Positions 1 through 8,927 of a stretch of DNA of 64,000 nt are shown here, in pieces (position 1 is the first letter of the stretch; each line of letters begins with the position of its first letter). Source of the DNA: Pelagibacteraceae bacterium AG-464-P07 (lineage in GTDB: Bacteria > Pseudomonadota > Alphaproteobacteria > Pelagibacterales > Pelagibacteraceae); assembly GCA_003211695.1 (NCBI GenBank), contig QCSA01000001.1, forward strand, positions 99,116-163,115. Reading direction: 5' to 3'. Below the pieces are notes generated by a model. That model was not told the DNA's origin. It worked only from the letters and a program-made list of their open reading frames with translations, and ran no database searches. The position numbers and the translations under genes are program-made.

Positions 1-494
1 CTTTTGAAATGGAAAAAAAGGGTTGGGTATTAGTTGACCCAGGTTCTGCAGCAGGACTTGATGGTTCAATCGCTAAAGCAGCAGAAGGAGACAAAAACTG
101 GTTTGGTTACTATTGGAGCCCAACTTCAATTATTGGTAAATATAATATGCAACCAGTAGATTTTGGTGTGGAATTTGCAGGAAGTGAAAATTGGGATGGT
201 TGCATAGTTAAACCTGAACAAGAGTGTGCAGATCCAAAACCATCTGCTTGGACAAAATCAGAGGTAAATACAGTGGTTACAGATAATTTCAAAAAAACTG
301 CTGGAAAAAAAGCTATGAAATATTTGAAGAAGCGTACATATCCTGGAGATGTGATGAATGCTATGCTTGTTTACATGGCTGATAACCAAGCTGACGGCGC
401 AGATACAGCTATTGAATTTTTGAAAACACAAGAGTCTGTTTGGACTAAATGGGTCCCTTCTAGTGTTGCAAAAAAAGTCAAAGCAGCTCTATAA
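1..494 (+). CDS. proX: Glycine betaine/proline betaine ABC transporter, substrate-binding protein (3' part only)
   Basis: The reading frame is open from the left edge (F-E precede the first Met at position 9), so this is the C-terminal ~163 residues of a longer protein. The remaining part looks like the second lobe of an OpuAC/ProX-type periplasmic binding protein: a Trp/Tyr-rich GYYWSPTS stretch that would line a quaternary-ammonium pocket, and a C-terminal helix ending in KKVKAAL. The permease and ATPase genes follow directly, which supports the transporter assignment. A strong hairpin lies just after the stop, as expected for a binding-protein gene expressed above its permease. The substrate (glycine betaine versus proline betaine, choline or DMSP) is inferred from family and context. 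Confidence 0.85.
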   Translation, partial: FEMEKKGWVLVDPGSAAGLDGSIAKAAEGDKNWFGYYWSPTSIIGKYNMQPVDFGVEFAGSENWDGCIVKPEQECADPKPSAWTKSEVNTVVTDNFKKTAGKKAMKYLKKRTYPGDVMNAMLVYMADNQADGADTAIEFLKTQESVWTKWVPSSVAKKVKAAL

Positions 495-507
495 TCTAAA
501 TTAATTA

Positions 508-540
508 AACGAGCCTACTTTTGAGTAGGCTCGTTTTAGT
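508..540 (+). terminator. Rho-independent terminator/attenuator after proX
   Basis: An 11-bp perfect stem, AACGAGCCTAC / GTAGGCTCGTT, closes a 6-nt loop and is followed by TTTAG. It sits 14 nt after the proX stop and 23 nt before the permease gene. It probably terminates or stabilises most proX transcripts while letting some read through into proWV. Confidence 0.75.
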
Positions 541-562
541 TTAGGATTTTACCAGTTATAAA

Positions 563-1450
563 ATGGATTTTTTTGATCAGTTTCCCGTAATGGAGCAACA
601 AGAGTTGCGAGATTTTAAAAAAGGAATAGATCTAGCATTTAGAACTTTTGCTCGAACATACGGAGAAGCAATCGAAAATTTTTTTGAACCCCTATTATTC
701 TTTTTAGTATGGTTGGAAAAATTATTAACTAACTCACCTTGGCCGATGATAATTCTAGTACTAGCTGGTTTAGCTTGGATAGCTTCAAGAAGTATATTGC
801 TTGTTATTGGTACAATTATTTCTTTTTTGTTGATTGGCTACTTTGGAATGTGGAAAGACACAATGTCCACGGTTGCCATTATTACCGTAGCAACTCTAGT
901 ATGTTTAGCTGCTGGGATACCGATGGGAATATTGATGGCCCGTTCAAATAGAATACAGGCAGCACTTTTACCAATTTTAGATATGATGCAAACTATTCCA
1001 AGCTTTGTATATTTAATACCTATTTTAATGTTGCTTGGCATAGGTAAAGTGCCTGGTTTAATCGCTGTTTGCATTTATGCTATTCCACCAATTATACGTT
1101 TAACTAATCTAGGAATCCGTGAAGTAGACAAAGAAGCTTTAGAAGCCATAGATTCTTTTGGAGCTACAACTTGGCAAAGATTAACCAAAGTACAAATTCC
1201 ACTGGCACTTCCAACTATTTTTGCTGGAGTAAACCAAACTATTATGATGGCGCTAGCGATGGTTGTAATTGCTTCTATGATAGGCGTCAGAGGACTTGGT
1301 GTTCCTATTTTGCGAGCTATTTCAAATCAATATCTTGCACTCGGTTTAATGAATGGTTTAGCCATAGTAGCATTAGCTATTATTTTTGACAGAATTTCCC
1401 AACATTACGGCAAAAGAATTCAAAAACACCGTGAAGGAAAAAATTTATGA
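563..1450 (+). CDS. proW: Glycine betaine ABC transporter permease
   Basis: The 295-aa inner-membrane protein has an amphipathic N-terminal region and at least six hydrophobic segments. The BPD-type permease loop (EAIDSFGATTWQRLTKVQIPLALP, about residues 193-216) is where the ATPase docks. The segments DMMQTIPSFVYLIP and GVNQTIMMALAMVV are characteristic of ProW/OpuAB. It overlaps proV by ATGA, so translation is coupled. Length and motifs are normal for the family. Confidence 0.92.
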   Translation: MDFFDQFPVMEQQELRDFKKGIDLAFRTFARTYGEAIENFFEPLLFFLVWLEKLLTNSPWPMIILVLAGLAWIASRSILLVIGTIISFLLIGYFGMWKDTMSTVAIITVATLVCLAAGIPMGILMARSNRIQAALLPILDMMQTIPSFVYLIPILMLLGIGKVPGLIAVCIYAIPPIIRLTNLGIREVDKEALEAIDSFGATTWQRLTKVQIPLALPTIFAGVNQTIMMALAMVVIASMIGVRGLGVPILRAISNQYLALGLMNGLAIVALAIIFDRISQHYGKRIQKHREGKNL

Positions 1451-2469
1451 GTGTTGTCAAAATTAAAATTGAGTCCTTATATAAAATTTTTGGAACAAAT
1501 CCTAAAATGGGATTGGAACACGTCAAGAATGGCGTTGGTAAAGATGAATTACTATCGAAATATTCCCATGTTCTTGGACTACAAGATATAAATTTGAATG
1601 TTCAGGAAAAAAGTATTCAAGTAATTATGGGTTTATCTGGATCTGGAAAATCAACTTTGATTAGGCACATCAATAGACTTATAGAACCTACTGCTGGAAA
1701 AATCACAGTCGAAGATCAAGATGTAATGGCTTACGATAAAAATGCTTTAAGAAATTTTAGAAGACAAAAAACTGCAATGGTTTTTCAAAGATTTGCTTTA
1801 ATGCCACATATGACCGTTATTAAAAATGTTTCTCTGGGATTAGACATGCAGGGTTTTAAACCAGAAGAAGCAAAAGAAAAAGCATCTAAATGGATTGAAA
1901 AAGTAGGTTTAAATGGTTACGAAGAAAAGTATCCTCAGCATTTATCAGGAGGAATGCAGCAACGAGTGGGACTTGCTAGAGCTCTTACTAATGATGCTGA
2001 TATTTTGTTAATGGATGAGGCGTTCAGTGCTTTGGATCCATTAATAAGAAAAGATATGCAGGATATTCTGTTAGGACTACAATCAGAATTGCACAAAACT
2101 GTAGTGTTCATAACGCACGATTTAGACGAAGCTCTTAAAATTGGCGATAGAATAGCTATTCTTAAAGACGGCAAAATGGATCAAGATGATCTACCAGCTG
2201 ACATTTTGTTAAATCCAAAAACTGATTACGTAAAAAAATTTGTGGAAGACGTTAACCGATCACGTGTTTTAAAAGCAAAGCATATTATGCAAAAATTAAA
2301 TGGAAAAGATATATCTAAAGCAATTAAAGTTAACGAAAATGATTTTATTGAAAAGTTCATAGATAGAGTAGTTGAAGAAAAACCAGAAATGATTGTTGTT
2401 CAAGATAAACAAAATAAAAATGTTGGCTGTATTTCTTCAAAAAGACTTTCCGAAATTCTAAAAAAATAG
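1447..2469 (+). CDS. proV: Glycine betaine ABC transporter ATP-binding protein
   Basis: The 340-aa ATPase powers ProXW import. Walker A is GLSGSGKST (about residues 61-69), the signature is LSGGMQQRVGLARAL, and Walker B is ILLMDEAFSALDP. The N-terminal leader before Walker A (IESLYKIFG..NP) is typical of ProV/OpuAA. The C-terminal ~80 residues form a shortened CBS-like region, which in relatives senses ionic strength. Only about one degenerate CBS repeat seems to remain, so osmotic gating may differ from that of E. coli ProV. The start overlaps the proW stop. Confidence 0.93.
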   Translation: MSVVKIKIESLYKIFGTNPKMGLEHVKNGVGKDELLSKYSHVLGLQDINLNVQEKSIQVIMGLSGSGKSTLIRHINRLIEPTAGKITVEDQDVMAYDKNALRNFRRQKTAMVFQRFALMPHMTVIKNVSLGLDMQGFKPEEAKEKASKWIEKVGLNGYEEKYPQHLSGGMQQRVGLARALTNDADILLMDEAFSALDPLIRKDMQDILLGLQSELHKTVVFITHDLDEALKIGDRIAILKDGKMDQDDLPADILLNPKTDYVKKFVEDVNRSRVLKAKHIMQKLNGKDISKAIKVNENDFIEKFIDRVVEEKPEMIVVQDKQNKNVGCISSKRLSEILKK

Positions 2470-2485
2470 TTTATATTCATTTAAA

Positions 2486-3469
2486 ATGAAGCAAACGACT
2501 AATTATCGAATTGATAATCTGCAATATTGTAATTGGTCTAGAGAAATATTTCAGATTAATAGTGAAGCAAAATTAGATGCCGTTCATGTAACCATAGCTT
2601 ACCATGAAGACTTTAATGAAGTTAAGAAGAATGTAGAAACATGGAATAAACACTTTCAAGAGTATAAAAATTTAATTATTCATGGAAAAACATTTCAAGA
2701 TATTGAAAAAGCTCATCAAGAAAAGAAAACGGCAATCTTTTTTGGTTTCCAAAACTGTTCCCCAATAGAAGATGATATTGGCTTGGTTGAATCCGTTCAT
2801 AAAATGGGAGCAAGATTTATGCAACTTACTTATAATAATCAATCATTATTGGCGACAGGTTGTTACGAAAAAACTGATAGCGGAGTCACAAGAATGGGTA
2901 AAGAAGTTATCAAAGAGATGAATAGACTAGGAGTGGTTATTGACATGTCCCATTCCGCAGAAAAATCTACACTAGATGCAATTGAATTATCATCTAAACC
3001 TATTGCAATTACTCATGCAAATCCGTCATTTTGGTTTGCGGCTAAAAGAAATAAATCAAATGAAGTCTTAAAAGAGTTGGCAAAATCTGAGGGAATGCTT
3101 GGACTTTCTTTGTATCCTCATCATTTAAAAGATACTTCAAATTGTACTTTAGAAAGTTTTTGTGAAATGGCCGCACAAACTGCAGAACTCATGGGGATTA
3201 AACATATAGGGATTGGATCCGATCTTTGTTTAAAACAACCCAACAATGTTGTCGAGTGGATGAGAAATGGTACTTGGACAAAAACAAAAGATTATGGAGA
3301 AGGTAGCTCAAGCAATCCGCATTTTCCAAAACAGCCAAACTGGTTTGAAGATGCTCGTGGTTTTAATAATTTAGAAAAAGGTTTAAAGAAGGCTGGGTTT
3401 CAAGAAACCGAGGTAAATGACATACTGGGGAATAATTGGTATAATTTTTACCGAGGTATAAACAATTGA
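2486..3469 (+). CDS. M19 (membrane dipeptidase)-like protein
   Basis: The 327-aa protein resembles renal-dipeptidase (peptidase M19) TIM barrels: DMSHSAEKS, ITHANPS and GIGSDLCL match the metal and substrate segments of the family. The N-terminal HxD metal motif is not seen; the corresponding place appears to read HVT (residues 34-36), so metal binding may be altered. M19-like genes are known inside glycine-betaine/dimethylglycine catabolic clusters (for example in Pseudomonas), which fits its place 16 nt after proV. The real substrate is unknown. The stop overlaps the next gene (TTGA). Confidence 0.72.
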   Translation: MKQTTNYRIDNLQYCNWSREIFQINSEAKLDAVHVTIAYHEDFNEVKKNVETWNKHFQEYKNLIIHGKTFQDIEKAHQEKKTAIFFGFQNCSPIEDDIGLVESVHKMGARFMQLTYNNQSLLATGCYEKTDSGVTRMGKEVIKEMNRLGVVIDMSHSAEKSTLDAIELSSKPIAITHANPSFWFAAKRNKSNEVLKELAKSEGMLGLSLYPHHLKDTSNCTLESFCEMAAQTAELMGIKHIGIGSDLCLKQPNNVVEWMRNGTWTKTKDYGEGSSSNPHFPKQPNWFEDARGFNNLEKGLKKAGFQETEVNDILGNNWYNFYRGINN

Positions 3470-5136
3470 ATAAACCTAATATAAAACTTCGTGATCCTTC
3501 AATCGTGATGAAGTTATCTAGACTTGGTTCATTCCATCAATCTAAATTATCATTTCTTAGAAGTTTTATAAGAGAATTTAAAAAGTGGAATTATAAAAGA
3601 AATTTATTTGATCTTGATAAAAATGGTTATGGTACTGCGGTATACTCATTTGAAAAAAATGGAAGAAATTATTCATTAATTTGTTTTGCACAACATATCG
3701 AGCCTTATGAAAGGTCAGACAGGGTGATTGCCACAAAATGGGATGCGGCATTTGTTTTACATGATGGACTTCCTACAGAGGAAGATATTGATCGTCTTCG
3801 AGACAACGTTCCTAAACAAGAAATAGGGAGAGTATCTTGTAAGGAACTTACTTTATCTAGGGCAAATAAATCAATAAGAGCATTTGAACACGTAGTTGAT
3901 TCATTAAGCCAAGGCAATCAGCCTAATAAAGATTTATTAAGTAAGGTTGGATACTTATATCGAACAACAGCAGTTTATGGATCAGGAAAATTTGGACTTG
4001 CTGACCGCTTTAGAATTAAAGATAGAAAAGAAATTTACGGACCTTTTAGATTGGAAATGATGTTGGTTTATTTGGTTCGCCAGTTTACTTTTGATCAAGT
4101 AAATCATATTGCAAAATCCAAGAATCCAGACAAAGCGATTACGCTTGATGAAGATATTGCAAGAAACCTAGGAATTGGAAATTCAACAGGCTTAGGGATG
4201 GCACCTTTTTTAGTTAATCATCCGACACTATTACATAATTGGATTTATTGTAGAGAAAAAGCATTGAAAGATATTAGATCTATTAAAGACGTTAAAATTG
4301 ATGATTTTAATCTTTTTAAAGAGTGTTTTAATAAATCAAAACTGAGCATAGATACATGGATAACAGACAGCCAGTACCAGATTAATAAAATTAAAGCCTT
4401 AAAATCTGATTTAAGTAAATTTACTCAATATCTAGAAAATGAATGTTCGATTAAAATTAATTATTTGTGGAATAAAATTTATGTTTGGAATGCCGATAAT
4501 CTTGGAGAAGAATGTATTGAATATATTGTATCCATGATGATGGAACCTTATGACAAAATTATTGATCCATTAATTAATGAAATGAGTTCGGAAGAAGAGA
4601 AGTACTTCAATATTCCTACAGATAGAAAAGTTTCAGATCTTAAAGTAATTCTAGAAAATAATTATAAATCAATTATCAAAATTGATTTCAAAGAAAAAAG
4701 TAATACTGCAAATTTTTGGTTTATATCCAAAAACAAAGAAGAACCTAGAGTGGCCAACAGATATGAGGAGCATGGTTCAGAATTGGAACAACCATTAGCA
4801 ATAGCAAGAGATACTAAATTACTTTATGAAAGATTAGTAAAAGCAAAACCAACAGATACTGTTGCTGAATTTTTATTTAGTAATGAGGATGTAAGGCACG
4901 TTGTTAGGAGAGCTTTTATTGTTGAAAAATTTCCATATTCCGAAATTCAAGACAATACGATTGGTACTTCATTAGTACCAATAGATATGCTTCGTCTGAA
5001 ACTTTCTTTTTTTGGAGCTGTCAAATTTGATCCTAGATCCGATAAGTGGCTTAGGATAAACATGTATCAAGGGGCACCACTGCCTCATGAAATGAAATTT
5101 TCAAGTGATACCTGGGTTTATAATTCACTTCATTAA
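3466..5136 (+). CDS. Unrecognised 556-aa cytosolic protein, translationally coupled to the M19 gene
   Basis: No family is recognised with confidence. The protein is soluble, has no signal peptide or membrane segment, and is rich in charged residues. An Arg-rich start (residues 15-45, LSRLGSFHQSKLSFLRSF) and a central segment around GSGKFGLADRF (about 165-180) look conserved-type but are not a classical P-loop. The TTG start at 3466 overlaps the preceding TGA. An ATG at 3508 is the alternative start. The next gene begins 2 nt after its stop, so the two very likely act together. Base and codon use match the neighbours. Confidence 0.7.
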   Translation: MNKPNIKLRDPSIVMKLSRLGSFHQSKLSFLRSFIREFKKWNYKRNLFDLDKNGYGTAVYSFEKNGRNYSLICFAQHIEPYERSDRVIATKWDAAFVLHDGLPTEEDIDRLRDNVPKQEIGRVSCKELTLSRANKSIRAFEHVVDSLSQGNQPNKDLLSKVGYLYRTTAVYGSGKFGLADRFRIKDRKEIYGPFRLEMMLVYLVRQFTFDQVNHIAKSKNPDKAITLDEDIARNLGIGNSTGLGMAPFLVNHPTLLHNWIYCREKALKDIRSIKDVKIDDFNLFKECFNKSKLSIDTWITDSQYQINKIKALKSDLSKFTQYLENECSIKINYLWNKIYVWNADNLGEECIEYIVSMMMEPYDKIIDPLINEMSSEEEKYFNIPTDRKVSDLKVILENNYKSIIKIDFKEKSNTANFWFISKNKEEPRVANRYEEHGSELEQPLAIARDTKLLYERLVKAKPTDTVAEFLFSNEDVRHVVRRAFIVEKFPYSEIQDNTIGTSLVPIDMLRLKLSFFGAVKFDPRSDKWLRINMYQGAPLPHEMKFSSDTWVYNSLH

Positions 5137-5138
5137 TT

Positions 5139-5753
5139 ATGCAGTCGTTCAGCGAAATTGACACAACATCTAAACGGGCTTCTAAAGCAGCAGGATTTGC
5201 TTGGGGTATAGCCGAAGAAGTTGGAAAAAACATGAGAAATTTAGAGATGTTCGGATTACCAGGTGTGAAGAATTTAAATTTGTATTTTCAAAAAATTAAA
5301 GAAAATCCTACAGAAAAACCCAAAAAAATAGAAAAAGAAAACAAACCTCAAGAGAAAGAATTTTGCCCAATTCACTGTGGTACTATTTTTTTAGATAATT
5401 GCAAAGTATTGGAGAGTTTAAAAACGATTAAATTTAAAAATGTAAGCTATCCTTTGTTGTTTTTACCATTTATTAGTAGAGCTTCTGAGATAGTTGGAAA
5501 AAAAATATCAGTTCAATATGGGGAAAACAATTTTTTACTAAATTTTGATAAAACTATTTTTTTTAAAAATATTAAAAATAATGAAGTAGTTTCTTTAGCC
5601 AAAGAAGTTTCAATCGAGTTTTTAGAAAACAGTAATTCATTTTCAATTCAAGAATGGAAAGAGCTTTACAAGCTTTCAGAAAAAACATTTGTTGAAGAAA
5701 CAGAAAGCTCTAAAAAGGTTGGGGCAGGAGCAGGTTTAACGGATAACGATTGA
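5139..5753 (+). CDS. DUF3726-type protein
   Basis: The 204-aa soluble protein begins with a helix of the type EIDTTSKRASKAAGFAWGIAEEVGKNMRNLE (about residues 5-35). This resembles the start of DUF3726 proteins, of unknown function. A CPIHCG motif near residue 74 could be a redox or metal site. The C-terminal tail (GAGAGLTDND) matches the flexible Gly/Asp-rich ends of the family. It is the last gene of the proWV-M19-unknown run. The family call is from memory of sequence pattern and is moderately sure. Confidence 0.6.
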   Translation: MQSFSEIDTTSKRASKAAGFAWGIAEEVGKNMRNLEMFGLPGVKNLNLYFQKIKENPTEKPKKIEKENKPQEKEFCPIHCGTIFLDNCKVLESLKTIKFKNVSYPLLFLPFISRASEIVGKKISVQYGENNFLLNFDKTIFFKNIKNNEVVSLAKEVSIEFLENSNSFSIQEWKELYKLSEKTFVEETESSKKVGAGAGLTDND

Positions 5754-5795
5754 ATCTTATTAATTTAAATTTTAAACTATGAAAAAGGATAGTAG

Positions 5796-7280
5796 ATGGA
5801 GTTTCTAAATTATTTTTCAAATGTATTCACTTTTGCAAATATTTTAATTCTTATATTAGGTACTGTTGGAGGTTTATTGATGGGAGCAGCCCCTGGTCTG
5901 AGCCCAACTATGGCAGTTGCATTATTAATTCCTTTTACTTTTCAAATGACTCCAGAGCAAGGTTTAATAATGTTAGGTGCTGTATATACATCAACTGTAG
6001 CCGGAGGAGCAATAAGTGCAATATTATTGAGAATTCCCGGAGCTCCAGCAAATATTGCAACTGTTATGGACGGGTATCCTATGGCAAAAAATGGAAGATC
6101 AACAGAAGCTCTCCATTATTGTTTTATAAGCTCCTTTATAGGAGGCGTTATTGGTATCTTAGTTTTAATTTTTTTTACACCAGTTTTAGCTGATTTTGCT
6201 TTGAAGTTTGGTCCTTCTCATATGTTCTGGATTGCAATTCTTGGAGTTACAGTTATTTCCTCACTGGACTCAAAATCGATAATCAAAGGACTTTTCTCTG
6301 GAGCAATAGGTTTGTGGTTAGCCACAATTGGCTATGACGCGGTTCTTGGTGTAGAAAGATTTGTTTTTAATCCAATTTTTTCTGGTGGCATAAATATAAT
6401 TGCAGCTTTGGTAGGATTGTTTGCAATACCTCAAGTTCTTTCAATGTTAGAGGGCAAACAAAGCCAAGCTGATCAATTTCAGATGGAAAAGAAAAGTCTA
6501 CTTGAGTCTTTTAAATATAATATTTCCAGAATCAAAGCCTTGATAGTAGGAAGTGTGACTGGAACAATTATTGGACTTATACCAGGAGCCGGAGGTCAAA
6601 TTGCTGGTCTAGTCTCTTATGCTCAAATAAAAAAAACAAGTACTAACAAGGAAAATTTTGGCAAAGGTGAACCCGATGGAATAATCGCAGCTGAATCTGC
6701 AAATAATGCGATGGTTGGTCCGTCTTTAGTGCCTTTACTTACTCTGGGTATACCAGGAAGCCCGACTGCTGCGGTATTATTAGGAGGGCTTTTAATTCAC
6801 GGTTTATTTCCAGGATCAAACTTATTTACTGTTTATGCTGAAACTACCTGGACATTTATAAACTCTCTTTTAGTTGCCCAGTTTATGATGTTAATTTTTG
6901 GATTATATATAAGTGGTTTAGCAAAATATGTAATGAAAACTCCAACTCACTATATGGCTGCTGCAATTACCATACTTGCAATTTTTGGCACATATAGTGT
7001 CCAACACAATTTTGCAGACGTAATAGTAATGCTTTTTTTGGGAACTACTATGTTTTTTTTATCTAAATTTGGTTTTACTGCGGCACCTGTAGTTTTGGGA
7101 ATTATACTTGGACCTATTGCTGAGACAAACTTTAATCAAGCCAAAATTATTGCTGACACACAAAATGGAATTTTTGATTATTTAACAGCGGGCCCATTAA
7201 ATTTAACCATAATAGCACTCTGTTTAATTTCTATATTGTATGGAGCTTATGGGGATAAAGCAAAAAAGGAAAAGAAATGA
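5796..7280 (+). CDS. tctA: Tripartite tricarboxylate transporter (TTT) large permease, TctA family
   Basis: The 494-aa polytopic protein carries TctA hallmarks: GAAPGLSPTMAVALLIPFTF near residue 29, RIPGAPANIATVMDGYPMA near 77, and the second-repeat counterpart GLIPGAGGQIAGLVSY near 260 followed by LLTLGIPGSPTAAVLLGGL. These two inverted repeats are the usual TctA architecture. The SD AAGGAT precedes the start. It overlaps tctB by 4 nt. TTT systems import carboxylates. Adjacent SauS/SauT-like genes suggest sulfoacetate or another C2-C3 acid rather than citrate. Confidence 0.93.
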   Translation: MEFLNYFSNVFTFANILILILGTVGGLLMGAAPGLSPTMAVALLIPFTFQMTPEQGLIMLGAVYTSTVAGGAISAILLRIPGAPANIATVMDGYPMAKNGRSTEALHYCFISSFIGGVIGILVLIFFTPVLADFALKFGPSHMFWIAILGVTVISSLDSKSIIKGLFSGAIGLWLATIGYDAVLGVERFVFNPIFSGGINIIAALVGLFAIPQVLSMLEGKQSQADQFQMEKKSLLESFKYNISRIKALIVGSVTGTIIGLIPGAGGQIAGLVSYAQIKKTSTNKENFGKGEPDGIIAAESANNAMVGPSLVPLLTLGIPGSPTAAVLLGGLLIHGLFPGSNLFTVYAETTWTFINSLLVAQFMMLIFGLYISGLAKYVMKTPTHYMAAAITILAIFGTYSVQHNFADVIVMLFLGTTMFFLSKFGFTAAPVVLGIILGPIAETNFNQAKIIADTQNGIFDYLTAGPLNLTIIALCLISILYGAYGDKAKKEKK

Positions 7281-7717
7281 TTGAAATAAAAAATTTAGCA
7301 ATTGTTATTTTTGTAATGATATTATCAATATTGTTAGCTATTGCATCCTTTGGTGCAGGAAGTCCAGAAGCTTATCTTTTTCCAAGAATAATAACCTCAA
7401 CAATGTTGCTGCTATCACTTTTATTATTAGTGTTTCACTTCTATGAAAAAAATTATCAAACAGAGACAATAAATATTTCAAAACTTTCGCCAATATTAAT
7501 ATTAATTATTTTCTTCATTTTTACTGGTGAATATTTAGGGTTTTATTTCTCTACATCGATAATTTTTTTAACTGCATGTTACTTCTATTTTCCTCAAAAA
7601 AAAGATGTTAAAAAACTTCTTTTCTTTCTGCTAATTGGAACATGTTTTATGACAACAATTTATTTTCTATTTTCATTTTTATTAAAAGTTCAGGTTCCAA
7701 GATTCTTTTTATTTTAG
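7277..7717 (+). CDS. tctB: TTT transporter small permease, TctB family
   Basis: The 146-aa protein has four hydrophobic segments (about residues 7-28, 40-58, 73-100 and 110-140), and PEAYLFPRII follows the first. That is the TctB pattern (small subunit of the TTT permease). The ATG overlaps the tctA stop (ATGA). Sequence conservation in this family is low, so the call leans on topology and position. Confidence 0.85.
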   Translation: MIEIKNLAIVIFVMILSILLAIASFGAGSPEAYLFPRIITSTMLLLSLLLLVFHFYEKNYQTETINISKLSPILILIIFFIFTGEYLGFYFSTSIIFLTACYFYFPQKKDVKKLLFFLLIGTCFMTTIYFLFSFLLKVQVPRFFLF

Positions 7718-7786
7718 ATTAAATTACTTATTCTTAATTTTTAAGCCCAGTATGACTTTTATTACTATTCAAAGCATTGATTAAAC

Positions 7787-7840
7787 TTGATTGCTACATA
7801 AATTAAAAGCTATACTTACCTTTTAATCTAATAAGGGGGG
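7787..7840 (+). promoter_or_regulatory. Probable own promoter and strong ribosome-binding site of tctC
   Basis: TTGATT (7787-7792) and TATACT (7811-7816), 18 nt apart, fit a vegetative promoter. A very G-rich SD (AAGGGGGG, 7833-7840) lies 4 nt before the ATG at 7845, stronger than almost any other in the window. Together they would give the binding protein its own high expression. Confidence 0.4.
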
Positions 7841-7844
7841 ATTA

Positions 7845-8843
7845 ATGAATATGAAATCTAGTTTAATAAAAAAATTATTATTAAGCTTAACGTTTATTTT
7901 ATCATTCTTTCTAGGAAATATGGCTGTGCAAGCCGGAGATTATCCTGATAGACCGATAAGTGTAGTTGTTGCATATAATCCAGGTGGTGCGACTGACTTT
8001 CAAGCAAGACTAGTTACAATGATGGCTGCTCATCCAAAAAAAGATTATTTGGGCCAGCCTATTGTTATTATTAATAAGCCTGGAGCTGGAGGCAAAGTAG
8101 GTTGGAACTGGTTTGCTTCAAAAGCTAGAAATGATGGATACGATTTAGCAGCTTATAACGTTCCGCATTTTATTTCTCAATCTATAGTATTTGATGATAC
8201 CAAATATAACATTGATAACTTAGAACCAATTGCTAACTGGGGTGCTGATCCAGCTGTATTAATAGTTGGTCCAGATAGTCAATTTAATTCTGTTGCTGAC
8301 CTTTTAAAATTTGCAAAAGCAAATCCTGGAAAAGTTACATTTTCTGGTGCAGGAAAATTTGTCGGTCACCACATTGCTTTTTTACAATTTCAAAAAGCTA
8401 GCGGTGTAAAAATAACTTATGTACCGCACACAGGTGGTGTACCCGCTTTAGCAGCTGTAAAAGGTGGACAAGTTATGGCAGGATTTAATAATCTTTCAGA
8501 TGCTTATAGAAGTCAAAAAGACATTAAGATTTTAGCTATAGCTGATCTTCAAAGAGAAGAAACTTTTTTACCTGATGTTCCAACACTTAAAGAAGAAGGT
8601 GTTGATGTTGATAATTCTAGTGTTAACTTTAGAGGCATAATGGCTCCTAAAGGTACGGATCCTAAAATTATTGAACTCTTGGCAGCTAAAGTACCTTTGA
8701 TGTTTAATGACAAGAAAACATTAGGGCAGATGAAAAAAGGTGGCTCACCTATGAGAATAATGAACAGAGCCGAAGTTCAAGCTATGTGGAAAGAAAGAAA
8801 GAAAAGCTTAACCAAACTTCTTGCTGGACTAAAAGCAGAATAA
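7845..8843 (+). CDS. tctC: TTT transporter periplasmic substrate-binding protein, TctC/Bug family
   Basis: The 332-aa protein has a cleavable signal peptide (residues ~1-30, ending VQA-GDYPDRPI). The Bug/TctC signatures are present: YPDRPISVVVAYNPGGATD at the N-terminus of the mature protein, IVIINKPGAGGKVGW, and VPHTGGVPALAAVKGGQV. The family clamps a carboxylate between two lobes and hands it to TctAB. The gene order A-B-C is the reverse of the common C-B-A. A long hairpin follows the gene. The ligand is inferred from downstream enzymes as sulfoacetate or a similar acid. Confidence 0.92.
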   Translation: MNMKSSLIKKLLLSLTFILSFFLGNMAVQAGDYPDRPISVVVAYNPGGATDFQARLVTMMAAHPKKDYLGQPIVIINKPGAGGKVGWNWFASKARNDGYDLAAYNVPHFISQSIVFDDTKYNIDNLEPIANWGADPAVLIVGPDSQFNSVADLLKFAKANPGKVTFSGAGKFVGHHIAFLQFQKASGVKITYVPHTGGVPALAAVKGGQVMAGFNNLSDAYRSQKDIKILAIADLQREETFLPDVPTLKEEGVDVDNSSVNFRGIMAPKGTDPKIIELLAAKVPLMFNDKKTLGQMKKGGSPMRIMNRAEVQAMWKERKKSLTKLLAGLKAE

Positions 8844-8866
8844 TAATTAGATAATTAAAGTAATAA

Positions 8867-8903
8867 TTTCACCCCTTTTTTGTTATATAAAAAAGGGGTG
8901 AAA
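8867..8903 (+). terminator. Long hairpin between tctC and the dehydrogenase gene
   Basis: A 15-bp perfect stem (TTTCACCCCTTTTTT / AAAAAAGGGGTGAAA) closes a 7-nt loop, GTTATAT. The T run is in the 5' arm and no U-tract follows, so it is not a textbook terminator. It more likely limits read-through or protects the 3' end of the tctC message. Confidence 0.6.
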
Positions 8904-8927
8904 GCTAATTATTAACATTAAAAATAA

